Positions 7,522-15,658 of a stretch of 34,311 nucleotides of DNA are shown here, one piece after another. Within the stretch, counting starts at the first letter, position 1; each line of letters begins with the position of its first letter. The position numbers were made by a program, and so were the translations under genes. The DNA is from Actinoplanes oryzae (GTDB taxonomy: Bacteria; Actinomycetota; Actinomycetes; Mycobacteriales; Micromonosporaceae). The notes below the pieces were generated by a model. The model saw only the letters and a list, made by a program, of their open reading frames with translations, was not told the origin of the DNA and searched no databases. The stretch is from positions 1 through 34,311 of the forward strand of contig NZ_JAUQWH010000095.1 of the NCBI RefSeq assembly GCF_030757795.1. Reading direction: 5' to 3'.

Positions 7522-7989
7522 TCAGGTCAGCGCCGCGGCGCCGGCGGCGTTGGCGACCAGCGCCAGCACCGCCAGGCAGGTGCGCAAGAGGTTCCAGGCA
7601 CGCCAGCGCCGGCGCGGGTCCACCCGGGACCAGTCCGGCGGTTGCTGCCGCGGGTCGAGCGCCATCACGTACCGGTTCACCGGCACGTTCTTCACGACCG
7701 ATATCGCCATCACGACGGCGAGCAGCCCCGCCGCGACGGCGAACAGCCACCGCGCCGGCCCCTCCGACACGAGCACCAGCGCCAGGTCCGCCAGCAAGGT
7801 GATGCCGTGGGTGATCGGCATGAAGGGGTCGTAACGGGGCCACAGGAACTGGATGGTGTGCACGTAGCGGTCGTACGGCAGAGCGAGCGTCAGCGGGACG
7901 ATCCCGATGACCGTGGAAAGCATCACGCCGGCTCCCAGCCCGTTGCACCCCACCGCCACGGTCAGCAGGGCGCCGGTCAGCGCGCTCAT
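7522..7989 (-). CDS. DUF1772 / anthrone-oxygenase-like membrane protein A
   Basis: A 155-residue protein with about four hydrophobic segments (residues ~5-30, ~55-75, ~80-100, ~135-153) and the conserved VPVNRYVMALDP ... RWRAWNLLRTCLAVLALV pattern of the DUF1772 (PF08592, anthrone oxygenase) family. Members oxidise anthrones to anthraquinones in fungal and bacterial aromatic polyketide pathways. Its ATG overlaps the aromatase stop by 4 bp, linking it to the core PKS operon. A second, diverged copy is at 18704-19153; two in one cluster suggests two oxidations or a two-subunit enzyme. Confidence 0.85.
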   Translation of the reverse strand: MSALTGALLTVAVGCNGLGAGVMLSTVIGIVPLTLALPYDRYVHTIQFLWPRYDPFMPITHGITLLADLALVLVSEGPARWLFAVAAGLLAVVMAISVVKNVPVNRYVMALDPRQQPPDWSRVDPRRRWRAWNLLRTCLAVLALVANAAGAAALT

Positions 7990-8507
7990 CGGGTGTCCGG
8001 CGCGGCCGCGGCCTGTTCCACCAGCGTCCGGATCCGGTCCATCTGCACGGCGGTGTTGCGGTTGAGGTGCGCTGTCATGCCGGCGTCGTCGGCGGGCGCG
8101 TCCGGCTTCATGTGGAAGTCCTGGACCCAGCGCATCCGGACGCCGTCCTCCTCCTGGGCGTACTCCCATGTGATGTGCATGAACTCGAACGGCCCGGTCT
8201 CCACCCGGTGCGCGCGCACCGTCCGGGTGGCCGGGTCGGGAGTGCGCTGCGACACCCAGCTCCACACCCGGCCCTCCTCGTCCGGGTGCATGGTGAGCCG
8301 GAAGACGACCGTGTCCCCGCGCCGGTCCAGCACCTCGGCCGCGGCGTACTCGCTGAACAGCCGCGGCCACGACGGCACGTCGTTGGTCATCTCCCAGACC
8401 AGGTCCATCGGCGCCTTGATCAGTACGGAGTTGTCGGTGTGCCCGCTGCCGCCGGGGTGCGCGGTGCGGGTGGCGGAGCCGGGCGTCCCGCCGCTCTGGT
8501 GCGCCAT
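7986..8507 (-). CDS. Polyketide aromatase/cyclase (SRPBCC, single domain)
   Basis: A 173-residue START/Bet v1-fold protein of the TcmN / WhiE-ORFVI aromatase-cyclase type. Visible features are DNSVLIKAPMDLVWEMTNDVPSWPRLFSEY at residues ~25-55, the VFRLTMHP strand, WSWVSQR, and the FEFMHITWEY and MRWVQDFHM strands lining the pocket. Single-domain enzymes of this kind fold and aromatise the first ring (often C9-C14) of unreduced or late-reduced poly-beta-ketone chains. It is placed immediately after the ACP gene, the classical order KS-alpha, KS-beta, ACP, aromatase. The ribosome binding site GAGGAGGAAAG is strong. Confidence 0.93.
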   Translation of the reverse strand: MAHQSGGTPGSATRTAHPGGSGHTDNSVLIKAPMDLVWEMTNDVPSWPRLFSEYAAAEVLDRRGDTVVFRLTMHPDEEGRVWSWVSQRTPDPATRTVRAHRVETGPFEFMHITWEYAQEEDGVRMRWVQDFHMKPDAPADDAGMTAHLNRNTAVQMDRIRTLVEQAAAAPDTR

Positions 8508-8516
8508 CTTTCCTCC

Positions 8517-8774
8517 TCAGATCGCGGCGAATCGCGCGTTGACGTAGCCGACGGTCGCGTCGGGGGTGCTCATCGCCTCGATGGACTCGTCGGGCATGGG
8601 GATGCCGTACTCGCGCTGGATCCGGCTCGCGATCTCCAGCAGCGCCAGCGAGTCGTAGCCGAGCTCGGGGAACGGCACCTCGTCGATGCGGCCGGAGAGG
8701 TCGGTGTCCTCGTCCTCGCCGGCGCACTCACGCATGATCCGGCGCAGGTCGTCCAGGGTGAACTTCTCGGGCAT
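8517..8774 (-). CDS. Acyl carrier protein of the minimal type II PKS
   Basis: An 85-residue type II PKS ACP: FTLDDLRRIMRECAGEDED helix 1, and LGYDSLALLEIA, where Ser42 receives the 4'-phosphopantetheine arm that tethers the growing polyketide. The acidic composition and length are normal for the family. It is the third gene of the minimal PKS, 11 bp after KS-beta, in one operon. Confidence 0.96.
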   Translation of the reverse strand: MPEKFTLDDLRRIMRECAGEDEDTDLSGRIDEVPFPELGYDSLALLEIASRIQREYGIPMPDESIEAMSTPDATVGYVNARFAAI

Positions 8775-8785
8775 GGTGCTTCCTC

Positions 8786-10003
8786 TCAGGAAGGGCCGGC
8801 GGCAGCGACCACCGCAGCCGCGTTGAACCCGCCGTGTCCGCGGGCCAGCACCAGAGCGGCGGACGCACGCGTGCGCCGCGGCTCGGTGACGAGGTCGAGC
8901 CGGTGGTCGCGCACCGGCCGGGTGACCCCGGCGGTGGGCGGCACGACCCCGTGCCGCAGGGACATCAGGGCGGCGACCAGATCGAGCGGCGCGCCCCCGG
9001 CATACAGCCGGCCCGTCATCGTCTTCGGGGCGGTGACGGGTACGCCGCCCGGCCCGAACAGCGCGGTGATCGCCTCCGCCTCCCGCTGGTCCGGCTCCGC
9101 GCTCCCGGCGGCGTCGGCGAAGACGATCCCGATGCCGGCCGGCGTGATCCCCGCATCGGCCAGCGCCAGCTCCGCGGCCCGGCGCAGGCCCGGCGGCCGG
9201 GACGAGCCGGGGGCGGGGTCGAAGCTGGACCCGAAGCCGGCCAGCCGCCCGTAGACCTGCGGGGCACCCCGCTCGGCCGCGGCCTGCTCCTCCTCCACGA
9301 CGAGCATCGCGCCGCCCTCGCCCGGGACGTAGCCGTTGGCCCGCTCGTCGAACGGCAGGTACGCCTCCGCGGGGTCACCGCGCTCGCTGAGCAGGTTCGT
9401 CGACAGCTGGGCGGTCAACCCGTACGGGCACAGCGACGCGTCGGTGCCACCGGTGAGCACCACCCGCGCACCGGTGCCGAGCAGGCGACGGCTGCGCGCC
9501 GCGGCCTCGATCCCGCCGGCCTGCTCGGCGCAGACGACCCCGCACGGGCCGCGCATCCCGTGCCGGATCGAGATCTGACCCGTCGTCGCGGCGTAGAACC
9601 AGGCGATGGACTGGTAGGCGCCGACATGGTCCGGCCCCTGCGACCACAGTCCGTGGATCTCGCGCTGACCGAACTCGGTGCCGCCGGACGAGCTCGCGGT
9701 CACCACGGCCATCTCGTACTCGGGCAGGGCCGCCGGATCGACCGCCGCGTCGGCCAGCGCCTGCGCCGCAGCGGTGAGGCCGAGATGGGTCCAGTGATCG
9801 GTCTGCACCGCCAGCCGGCCGGGCACGTGCTCGGCGACCCGGAACCCGCCGACCTCGCCGGCCAGCCGGACCGGATAGCGGTCGGTGGCGAACCGCGTGA
9901 TCGGGCCGATCGCGGACCTGCCCTCGAGCAGCCGGGACCAGTGCTCCGCCAGGCTCATGCCGGTCGGGGCGGCGACCCCGATGCCGGTGACGACCGCCGT
10001 CAC
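8786..10003 (-). CDS. Ketosynthase beta / chain length factor
   Basis: A 405-residue KS-beta. The KS fold is evident (VVTGIGVAAPTG start, CVVCAEQAGG-like active-site region, VPGEGGAMLVVEEE). The active-site Cys is replaced by Gln161 (CAEQAGG), the hallmark of chain length factors, which generate the first acetyl unit by malonyl-ACP decarboxylation and set chain length. The GTG start at 10003 shares a GTGA overlap with the KS-alpha stop, giving the 1:1 coupling expected for the heterodimer. An open frame continues upstream but only antisense to KS-alpha. Chain length cannot be read reliably from sequence alone. Confidence 0.96.
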   Translation of the reverse strand: MTAVVTGIGVAAPTGMSLAEHWSRLLEGRSAIGPITRFATDRYPVRLAGEVGGFRVAEHVPGRLAVQTDHWTHLGLTAAAQALADAAVDPAALPEYEMAVVTASSSGGTEFGQREIHGLWSQGPDHVGAYQSIAWFYAATTGQISIRHGMRGPCGVVCAEQAGGIEAAARSRRLLGTGARVVLTGGTDASLCPYGLTAQLSTNLLSERGDPAEAYLPFDERANGYVPGEGGAMLVVEEEQAAAERGAPQVYGRLAGFGSSFDPAPGSSRPPGLRRAAELALADAGITPAGIGIVFADAAGSAEPDQREAEAITALFGPGGVPVTAPKTMTGRLYAGGAPLDLVAALMSLRHGVVPPTAGVTRPVRDHRLDLVTEPRRTRASAALVLARGHGGFNAAAVVAAAGPS

Positions 10004-11265
10004 GCCGCACCCGGCCGGGTCAGCAGCATGGCCGACTGGAAACCGCCGAACCCGCTGCCCACCGAGAGCACGGTGCCCACCGGCTGCTCGCGTGCGGTCA
10101 GCGGCACGTAGTCCAGGTCGCACTCCGGGTCCGGGTGGTGCAGGTTCGCCGTCGGCGGCACCACCGAGTGCTCGATCGCCAGGGCGCACGCCGCGATCTC
10201 GATCGACCCGATCGCGCCGAGGGAGTGCCCGACCATCGACTTGATCGACGACACCGGTACCTCGTACGCGCGCGGGCCGAGGCTCCGCTTGAACGCCGCG
10301 GTCTCGTGCCGGTCGTTCTGCCGGGTGCCCGAGCCGTGCGCGTTGATGTAGTCCACCGCGCCCGGGTCGAGCCGTGCCTGGCCGAGCGCCACCCGGATCG
10401 CCTCGGCCATCTCCCGGCCGTCCGGCTTGAGACCGGTCATGTGGAAGGCGTTGCTGCGGTTGGCGTACCCCGCGATCTCGGCGTAGATGTGGGCCCCCCG
10501 CCGTTGTGCCGCCGTCTTCTCCTCGAGAATCAGCACCGCCGCGCCCTCGCCCAGGACGAAGCCGTCGCGGTGCAGGTCGAACGGGCGGGACGCGTGCTCC
10601 GGATCGCCGTTGCTCGGCGTCGTCGCGCGGATGGCGTCGAAGCAGGCCACCGAGATCGGGGAGATGGGTGCGTCGGTGGCCCCGGCGACGACGACGTCCG
10701 CGGCGCCGTCGACCAGCATCTGCACCCCGGCCCCGACGGAGTCCAGGCCGGCCGTGCAGCCGGTCGAGGTCAGCGAGACCGGCCCCTCGGCGTCCGACGC
10801 CCACGCCACCTCGACCGCGAGGGTGCTCGGCACCATGTAGCCGTAGAGGTGCGGCACCCGGTAGTCCGGGTCGACCTCCCACTGGCGGCCACAGTCGCTG
10901 AGGACGACGTACTCCTCCTCCAGTCCCATGGTGCAGCCGACGGCACTGCCCAGGCTCACCCCGGTCCGTGCCGGATCGAGGCGGTTCCGGTCGAGGCCGC
11001 TGTCGGCCCACGCCTCGCGGGCGGCCACCACGGCGAACTGGGCCGCGCGATCCATGCGGCGGGCCTCCTGCGGGGACAGGCCCTCGTGCAGGGGATCGAA
11101 GTCGCATTCCGCGGCCACCCGGGACCGGAAGGCGGTCGCGTCGAACAACGAGATCTCCCGCGTCGCCGTGCGCCCGGAGGTGAGCAGCTCCCAGTAGGCC
11201 TTGGTGCCGGTGCCACCGGGCGCGACCACGCCGATGCCGGTGATGACGGCCGTGCGTGCGCTCAT
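10000..11265 (-). CDS. Ketosynthase alpha of the type II PKS
   Basis: A 421-residue KS-alpha with a complete catalytic triad: Cys170 in TSTGCTAGLDSVG, His310 in INAHGSGTRQND, His347 in KSMVGHSLGAIGS. It condenses malonyl units on the ACP as a heterodimer with KS-beta. It overlaps the cupin gene by ATGA upstream and KS-beta by GTGA downstream. The gene and its partners are full length with no sign of decay, so the minimal PKS should be functional. Confidence 0.97.
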   Translation of the reverse strand: MSARTAVITGIGVVAPGGTGTKAYWELLTSGRTATREISLFDATAFRSRVAAECDFDPLHEGLSPQEARRMDRAAQFAVVAAREAWADSGLDRNRLDPARTGVSLGSAVGCTMGLEEEYVVLSDCGRQWEVDPDYRVPHLYGYMVPSTLAVEVAWASDAEGPVSLTSTGCTAGLDSVGAGVQMLVDGAADVVVAGATDAPISPISVACFDAIRATTPSNGDPEHASRPFDLHRDGFVLGEGAAVLILEEKTAAQRRGAHIYAEIAGYANRSNAFHMTGLKPDGREMAEAIRVALGQARLDPGAVDYINAHGSGTRQNDRHETAAFKRSLGPRAYEVPVSSIKSMVGHSLGAIGSIEIAACALAIEHSVVPPTANLHHPDPECDLDYVPLTAREQPVGTVLSVGSGFGGFQSAMLLTRPGAA

Positions 11266-11705
11266 CGGGCCCCGCCCACGTTCAGCTGTGGCTCGCCGGC
11301 GGCGGGCAGCGTCTCCGTGTCCACGTGGCCCAGCTCGGGGCGGGGCGCCAGCGGGCTGAGGTGGAAGACGAGCTCGGCCGGGGAGTCCGCGGAGTTCTCC
11401 AGCCGGTGCCGTGTCCCGATCGGCACCATGACGGCCGCGCCGGGGAAGAGCTGCACCAGGCTGCCGCCCGCCTCCGGGCCGCCGTCGAGGCGCAGGGCCG
11501 GGGAGCCGCTGACGACGTAGAGGAACTCCTCGGAGTGCGGGTGGTAGTGCTCGGCGACGAATTCGCCCGGCCGCAGCGTCAGCGTGCCGAAGAACCCTGA
11601 GGTCGAGCCGACGGTGCGCGGGCTCAGCAGCACCCGGATGTCGCCGCCGCGCCGCCGGTTGGGCGCCACGTCATCGGCTCGCACGGTGCGGATGTCGTCA
11701 GCCAC
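11262..11705 (-). CDS. Cupin-domain polyketide cyclase (TcmJ-like)
   Basis: A 147-residue single-domain cupin. Motif 1 is GEFVAEHYHPHSEEFLYVVSG (metal ligands His-His-Glu at ~62-68), motif 2 is PIGTRHRLENSAD (His). TcmJ-type cupins assist ring closure in tetracenomycin-like and pentangular pathways together with a TcmI-type cyclase, which is exactly its upstream neighbour. It starts at GTG 11705, overlapping the TcmI-like gene by 8 bp, and overlaps KS-alpha by 4 bp. Confidence 0.9.
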   Translation of the reverse strand: MADDIRTVRADDVAPNRRRGGDIRVLLSPRTVGSTSGFFGTLTLRPGEFVAEHYHPHSEEFLYVVSGSPALRLDGGPEAGGSLVQLFPGAAVMVPIGTRHRLENSADSPAELVFHLSPLAPRPELGHVDTETLPAAGEPQLNVGGAR

Positions 11706-12036
11706 GGACCGCTCCCGTCTGCGGCGTCCAGACGTAGAACGGCGAGGCCATGGCGTCCTTCGGCTCCTTCCAGCCCGGGTCGTACGGGCTGATGTGCTCG
11801 GCCAGCCGCTTGTTGACGTCGGCGTAGAGCGGGTGCTTGCGGGCCTCGTAGAGGTTGCCGGTGATGTCGTCGCCGGCCTCCACGAGATGGAAGTAGAGGT
11901 CGTGGAAGCGGAAGAGCGTCCGCCGCGAGACGCCGATCATGTGAGGCAGCTCGGTCGCGTCCGACTCGGCGAAGATGGACGCGACGGCGTCCGCCTCGGA
12001 CGGTCGCATCCGGGCGACGATCAATGTGCGGTGCAC
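11698..12036 (-). CDS. TcmI-family polyketide cyclase
   Basis: A 112-residue protein of the polyketide synthesis cyclase family (PF04673): HRTLIVARMRP at the start, then VASIFAESDATELPHMIGVSRRTLFRFHDLYFHLVE, and a YDPGWKEPKDAMASPFY C-terminal segment. TcmI-type ferredoxin-fold cyclases close late rings in linear and pentangular polyphenols. The GTG at 12036 is preceded by AAGGAGA at 6-nt spacing; the frame continues upstream only antisense or non-coding. It begins the tightly overlapping block TcmI - cupin - KS-alpha - KS-beta. Confidence 0.92.
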   Translation of the reverse strand: MHRTLIVARMRPSEADAVASIFAESDATELPHMIGVSRRTLFRFHDLYFHLVEAGDDITGNLYEARKHPLYADVNKRLAEHISPYDPGWKEPKDAMASPFYVWTPQTGAVRG

Positions 12037-12172
12037 AGAGGTCTCCTTGTCCTCGGGCGGGACGCCGGCGTGGCCGCGCCACGCCGGCGCATCGGTGCCG
12101 GATTCATCGTGGGCAAGGCGCATCGCGGGCAGATCGAACACCGCTTGAGGGCCGCTCGCTCGCCGGTGACAG

Positions 12173-12206
12173 CGGCGGCCGGCCCCGGGGAGGGGACCGG
12201 CCGCCG
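12173..12206 (-). terminator. GC-rich hairpin between transporter and PKS core genes
   Basis: A 14-bp stem (CGGCGGCCGG and CCCC pairing with GGGG and CCGGCCGCCG, one A bulged at 12196) closes a 5-nt loop at 12187-12191. It lies in the 185-bp gap after the transporter stop and before the TcmI-like gene. No T-run follows. It may be a partial terminator or processing site that gives the PKS core a different mRNA level from the upstream tailoring genes; a separate core promoter in this gap is possible but not recognisable. Confidence 0.4.
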
Positions 12207-12221
12207 GACGGGTGCCGTGGA

Positions 12222-13754
12222 TCAGGTGCGCGGCGCCGTGACACCCGGGGACAGCTCCCAGGGCTCCTCGACCGCCGCACCCGGGCCGGTGCCGGTGCCG
12301 GCCGGCACGCTCAGCCCCCGGACGATGTGGTGGCGGCGGGCCAGCACGACCGCGCCGTAGCCGCTGACCAGCAGTCCCAGCCCGAGGTAGTAGACGGCTT
12401 CCGGCACCACCTCGGCGAGCCGGACGATCTGGCTGCTGAGACCCGCTCCCATCGCACTGAACAGCCACCAGACCCCGATCATCTGCCCGGCGTGGGTGCG
12501 CGGTGCGGCATCCACCGCGGCGCTGATGCCGACCGCGGCGATGACCAGCTCGCCGCAGGCGTGCAGCAGGTAGACGCTCAGCAGCCAGGCCGGTGACACG
12601 TCGCCCGCGGTGGCGAGCTGGGCGGCCACGGCCATGAGGAGGAAGCTGATCCCGGCGAAGGCCAGCCCGGCGGAGAACTTGACCGGGGCGGTGGCCCGGG
12701 TGCCCCGGGTGGTCCACCAGCGCGCCAGCAGCGGAGCGAGCAGCAGGATGAAGACCGGGGTCGCCGACTGCAGCCAGCTCGCCGGCACGGTGATCCCGAG
12801 CAGCCGCCGGTCGGTGGACTCCTGGGCGAACAAGTTCAGCAGCGCTCCGTCCTGACCGACCACCATCCAGAACAGTGCGGCGCCGAACAGGATCCAGAGG
12901 AACGAGCGCATGCGGGACCGGTCGGTGTCGCTCAGCTCCGGCCGGCGGAGCAACAGGAAGAAACACACCACCGGCAGCACGAGCGCGCAGAGGCCGACGA
13001 CGATGATGGCCAGCTCCGCGCTGCCCCGGCCACCGGCCACGATCGCGACGGCGACGACCAGCACCGCGGCCACGACGATCGTCGTGCGCCGGACCACCAC
13101 GGCCAGGTCGGCTGCCGCGATCGGCCGGGCCGGCGCCGCGCCGGTCGCCCCGAAGCGGCGGTATCCGGCCAGGTACTGCAGCACGCCGAGCACCATCGCT
13201 GCCGCGGCGGCCGCGAAGCCGAGGTGCCAGTCGACGGTCTCGCCGAGGAAGCCGGTCACCAGCGGACCGAGCAGGGCGCTGATCTGGATGCCCACGTAGA
13301 ACAGGGAGATGCCGGCCTCCCGGCCGTGGCTGTCACGCCCGTAGATGAGGCTCAGCATGGTGGTCAGGTTGGGTTTGAGCAGTGCCGTGCCGAGTGACAC
13401 CAGCAGGAGTCCCGGCGGGGTCGCGGCCACCGCAGGGACGGCCAGCGCCGCGTACCCCCCGGTGACCGCCAGCGCCCCCCACAGCACCGCGCGGCGGGTG
13501 CCGAGGATCCTGTCCCCGATCCAGCCGCCGGGCAGCGACATCATGAAGGTCAGGCCCAGGTACGCGCCGAACAGCGCGGCGGCACTGGTGCGGGGCAGTC
13601 CCAGCCCGCCCTCGTCCCGGGGTGCCGCGGCGTACAGCACCAGGATGGCCTGCATGCCGTAGAAGCCGAAGCGCTCCCACAGGTCGGTCAGGAACAGCGC
13701 GCCGAACCCGCGCGGGCGGGCCTGCGGCGCGGACGGTGCGGTGTACGAGCTCAC
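12222..13754 (-). CDS. POT/PTR2-family proton-coupled transporter
   Basis: A 510-residue MFS-type membrane protein with about 12-14 hydrophobic segments. The N-terminus TDLWERFGFYGMQAIL matches the POT signature, and GGWIGDRILGTRRAV the following MFS loop; ALLKPNLTTMLSLIYG matches the next POT motif. POT proteins normally import di- and tripeptides with protons. The usual ExxER motif reads DLWER here. In a polyketide cluster it is more likely an exporter or self-resistance transporter, or an importer of an amino-acid or peptide-decorated product; this is inference. GTG 13754 has GGAGAGGAC upstream. It lies 28 bp downstream of the asparagine-synthetase-like gene. Confidence 0.87.
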   Translation of the reverse strand: MSSYTAPSAPQARPRGFGALFLTDLWERFGFYGMQAILVLYAAAPRDEGGLGLPRTSAAALFGAYLGLTFMMSLPGGWIGDRILGTRRAVLWGALAVTGGYAALAVPAVAATPPGLLLVSLGTALLKPNLTTMLSLIYGRDSHGREAGISLFYVGIQISALLGPLVTGFLGETVDWHLGFAAAAAAMVLGVLQYLAGYRRFGATGAAPARPIAAADLAVVVRRTTIVVAAVLVVAVAIVAGGRGSAELAIIVVGLCALVLPVVCFFLLLRRPELSDTDRSRMRSFLWILFGAALFWMVVGQDGALLNLFAQESTDRRLLGITVPASWLQSATPVFILLLAPLLARWWTTRGTRATAPVKFSAGLAFAGISFLLMAVAAQLATAGDVSPAWLLSVYLLHACGELVIAAVGISAAVDAAPRTHAGQMIGVWWLFSAMGAGLSSQIVRLAEVVPEAVYYLGLGLLVSGYGAVVLARRHHIVRGLSVPAGTGTGPGAAVEEPWELSPGVTAPRT

Positions 13755-13782
13755 GACCGCGTCCTCTCCGGGTCGACGGAGG

Positions 13783-15618
13783 TCACAGCTGCAGCTGCAG
13801 CCGGTACCTCGACAGCCATTCGTTCAGGTGCAGTGCGGTGTCCACCTCCGTGCGGGTCAGCTGGGCCGCGGCGGCCGGGTCGGTCCGGATGTCGCGGACC
13901 ACCACCGGGTTGAGCAACGGCTCGACCGCCGCGTCGCCGCCGGCCAGCAGCTTGCCGAGCTCCTCGCGCACCACCTGGTCGTACGAGGGGTCGTTGGACA
14001 CCGGGTAGCCGGTCTTCGGCCGGTTGAGCACCGGCGCGGGCAACAGGTCCGACACGGCCCCGCGCAGGAGGCTCTTCCACCCGCCGTCGTACGTGCGCAT
14101 GCTCCACGGGGTGTTGAAGACGTATTCCTGCAGGCGGTGGTCGCAGAAGGGCACCCGCACCTCGAGTCCCAGCGCCATGCTCAGCCGGTCCTTGCGGTCC
14201 AGCAGGGTCCGCATGAACCGGGTGAGGAAGAAATAGGTGGTGGCGCGGGCGACCCGCTCCCGGCCTGGCTCGCCCGGTAACACCGGCACTTCGCGCGCGG
14301 CGGCCCGGTACTGCTCGTGCTGGTATCCGGTCACGTCCAGCGCGGCACGCACCGGACCGAAGAGAGCCGGGAAGCCCAGGTTGTGTGCCAGGCTCCACGG
14401 CAGGGTGCCAGGCGCCCCGTACTCGGGATGGTGGAACCATGGATAGCCACCGAACAGCTCGTCCGCCGACTCCCCGGTCAGGGCCACGGTCGAGTGCTGC
14501 CGGATGGCCCGGAACAGCAGATAGAGGGATATGTCCATGCTGCCGGGACCGGCGATCAGCACCGGCCAGTCCATCGCCTCCACGACCGCCGAGCGGATCT
14601 CCGGCAGGGTCATCTCCGCGTTGCCGAGGAGCACATGCGAGTGGTCGGCGCCGACATGGTCGACGACCTGTTGCACGTACGGCGAGTCGACCGTCGGATG
14701 GGTGAGGTCGGGCTCGAAGTTGTCGGCGTAGCCCACGAAGTCCACCGAGAACGTGCGGACCCGCTCGCCGGAACCGGCCGTCGCCCGTGCGGCCAGCGCC
14801 GTCAGGGTGCTCGAGTCGAGGCCTCCGGACAGCATGGTGCACAGCGGTACGTCCGCGACCACCTGACGCCGCACGATGTCGGTGAGCAGGCCGCGTACGG
14901 TGTCGATCGTGGCCGGTAGGTCGTCGGTGTGCTCGTGCGCGGCCAGCGACCAGTACCGGCGGATCGTGGTGCCGGACCGGCCGATCCGCAGCACGTGGCC
15001 GGGCGCCAGCTCGGGCATGCCGCGGATCACCCCGGCTCCCGGGGTCTTCACGCCGGCGAAGAGCTCCCGCAGGCCGTCCGCGTCGACCACCCGGTCCACC
15101 GCGGGATGGGCCAGGATCGCCTTCGGCTCCGAGCCGAAGAGCAGCCCTTCGGCGGTCGGGTAGTAGTAGAGGGGTTTGATGCCCACCCGGTCACGGACGA
15201 GCACGAGCTCCTCCCGGCGCACGTCCCAGATCGCGAAGGCGTACATGCCGTTGAACCGCTCGGCGCAGTGCTCCCCCCACTCCAGGTAGGCCCGCAGCAC
15301 CACCTCGGTGTCGCTGCGCGACCGGAAGCGGTGCCCGCGCGTCTCCAGCTCCGAGCGCAGCTGGACGAAGTTGTAGATCTCTCCGGAGTACGTGAGCACG
15401 GCGAGCGGCCGTCCGTCCTCCTCGGCGATCATCGGCTGCCGGCCACCCTCGATGTCGATGACCGCCAGCCGCCGGTGGCCCAGGGCGGCGTGCGGCGCGA
15501 GCCACACCCCGCCGGTGTCCGGGCCCCGCCGGGTCATGGTGGCCGTCATGTCCGCCAGCACGCTCGCCTCGGTGCGCAGATCCCGGCCGAAGTCGACCCA
15601 CCCCGTGATGCCGCACAT
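13783..15618 (-). CDS. Asparagine-synthetase-like glutamine amidotransferase
   Basis: A 611-residue class B asparagine synthetase homologue. The N-terminal class II glutaminase domain (1-~190) has catalytic Cys2 (MCGITGW), RRLAVID and SGEIYN; the C-terminal synthetase domain has the ATP pyrophosphatase loop SGGLDSS (264-270) and GESADELFGGYPWF. Homologues in aromatic polyketide clusters activate a carboxylate as the acyl-adenylate and transfer ammonia or an amine (OxyD for a malonamate starter; PdmN-, LlpA- and XanA-type enzymes on pentangular acids). Here it could amidate a starter unit or the released acid, giving a carboxamide, amino-acid amide or lactam nitrogen. ATG 15618 has GAGGAGGCG upstream. 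Both active sites look intact. Confidence 0.93.
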   Translation of the reverse strand: MCGITGWVDFGRDLRTEASVLADMTATMTRRGPDTGGVWLAPHAALGHRRLAVIDIEGGRQPMIAEEDGRPLAVLTYSGEIYNFVQLRSELETRGHRFRSRSDTEVVLRAYLEWGEHCAERFNGMYAFAIWDVRREELVLVRDRVGIKPLYYYPTAEGLLFGSEPKAILAHPAVDRVVDADGLRELFAGVKTPGAGVIRGMPELAPGHVLRIGRSGTTIRRYWSLAAHEHTDDLPATIDTVRGLLTDIVRRQVVADVPLCTMLSGGLDSSTLTALAARATAGSGERVRTFSVDFVGYADNFEPDLTHPTVDSPYVQQVVDHVGADHSHVLLGNAEMTLPEIRSAVVEAMDWPVLIAGPGSMDISLYLLFRAIRQHSTVALTGESADELFGGYPWFHHPEYGAPGTLPWSLAHNLGFPALFGPVRAALDVTGYQHEQYRAAAREVPVLPGEPGRERVARATTYFFLTRFMRTLLDRKDRLSMALGLEVRVPFCDHRLQEYVFNTPWSMRTYDGGWKSLLRGAVSDLLPAPVLNRPKTGYPVSNDPSYDQVVREELGKLLAGGDAAVEPLLNPVVVRDIRTDPAAAAQLTRTEVDTALHLNEWLSRYRLQLQL

Positions 15619-15658
15619 CAGCGCCTCCTCGTGGCCGGCGGGCGGCCTCCGCCGGGGC

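Noticed and set aside
6622..8547. A 641-codon plus-strand open frame
   Set aside because: It covers the antisense of the ABM, SDR, DUF1772 and aromatase genes, all of which are well supported.
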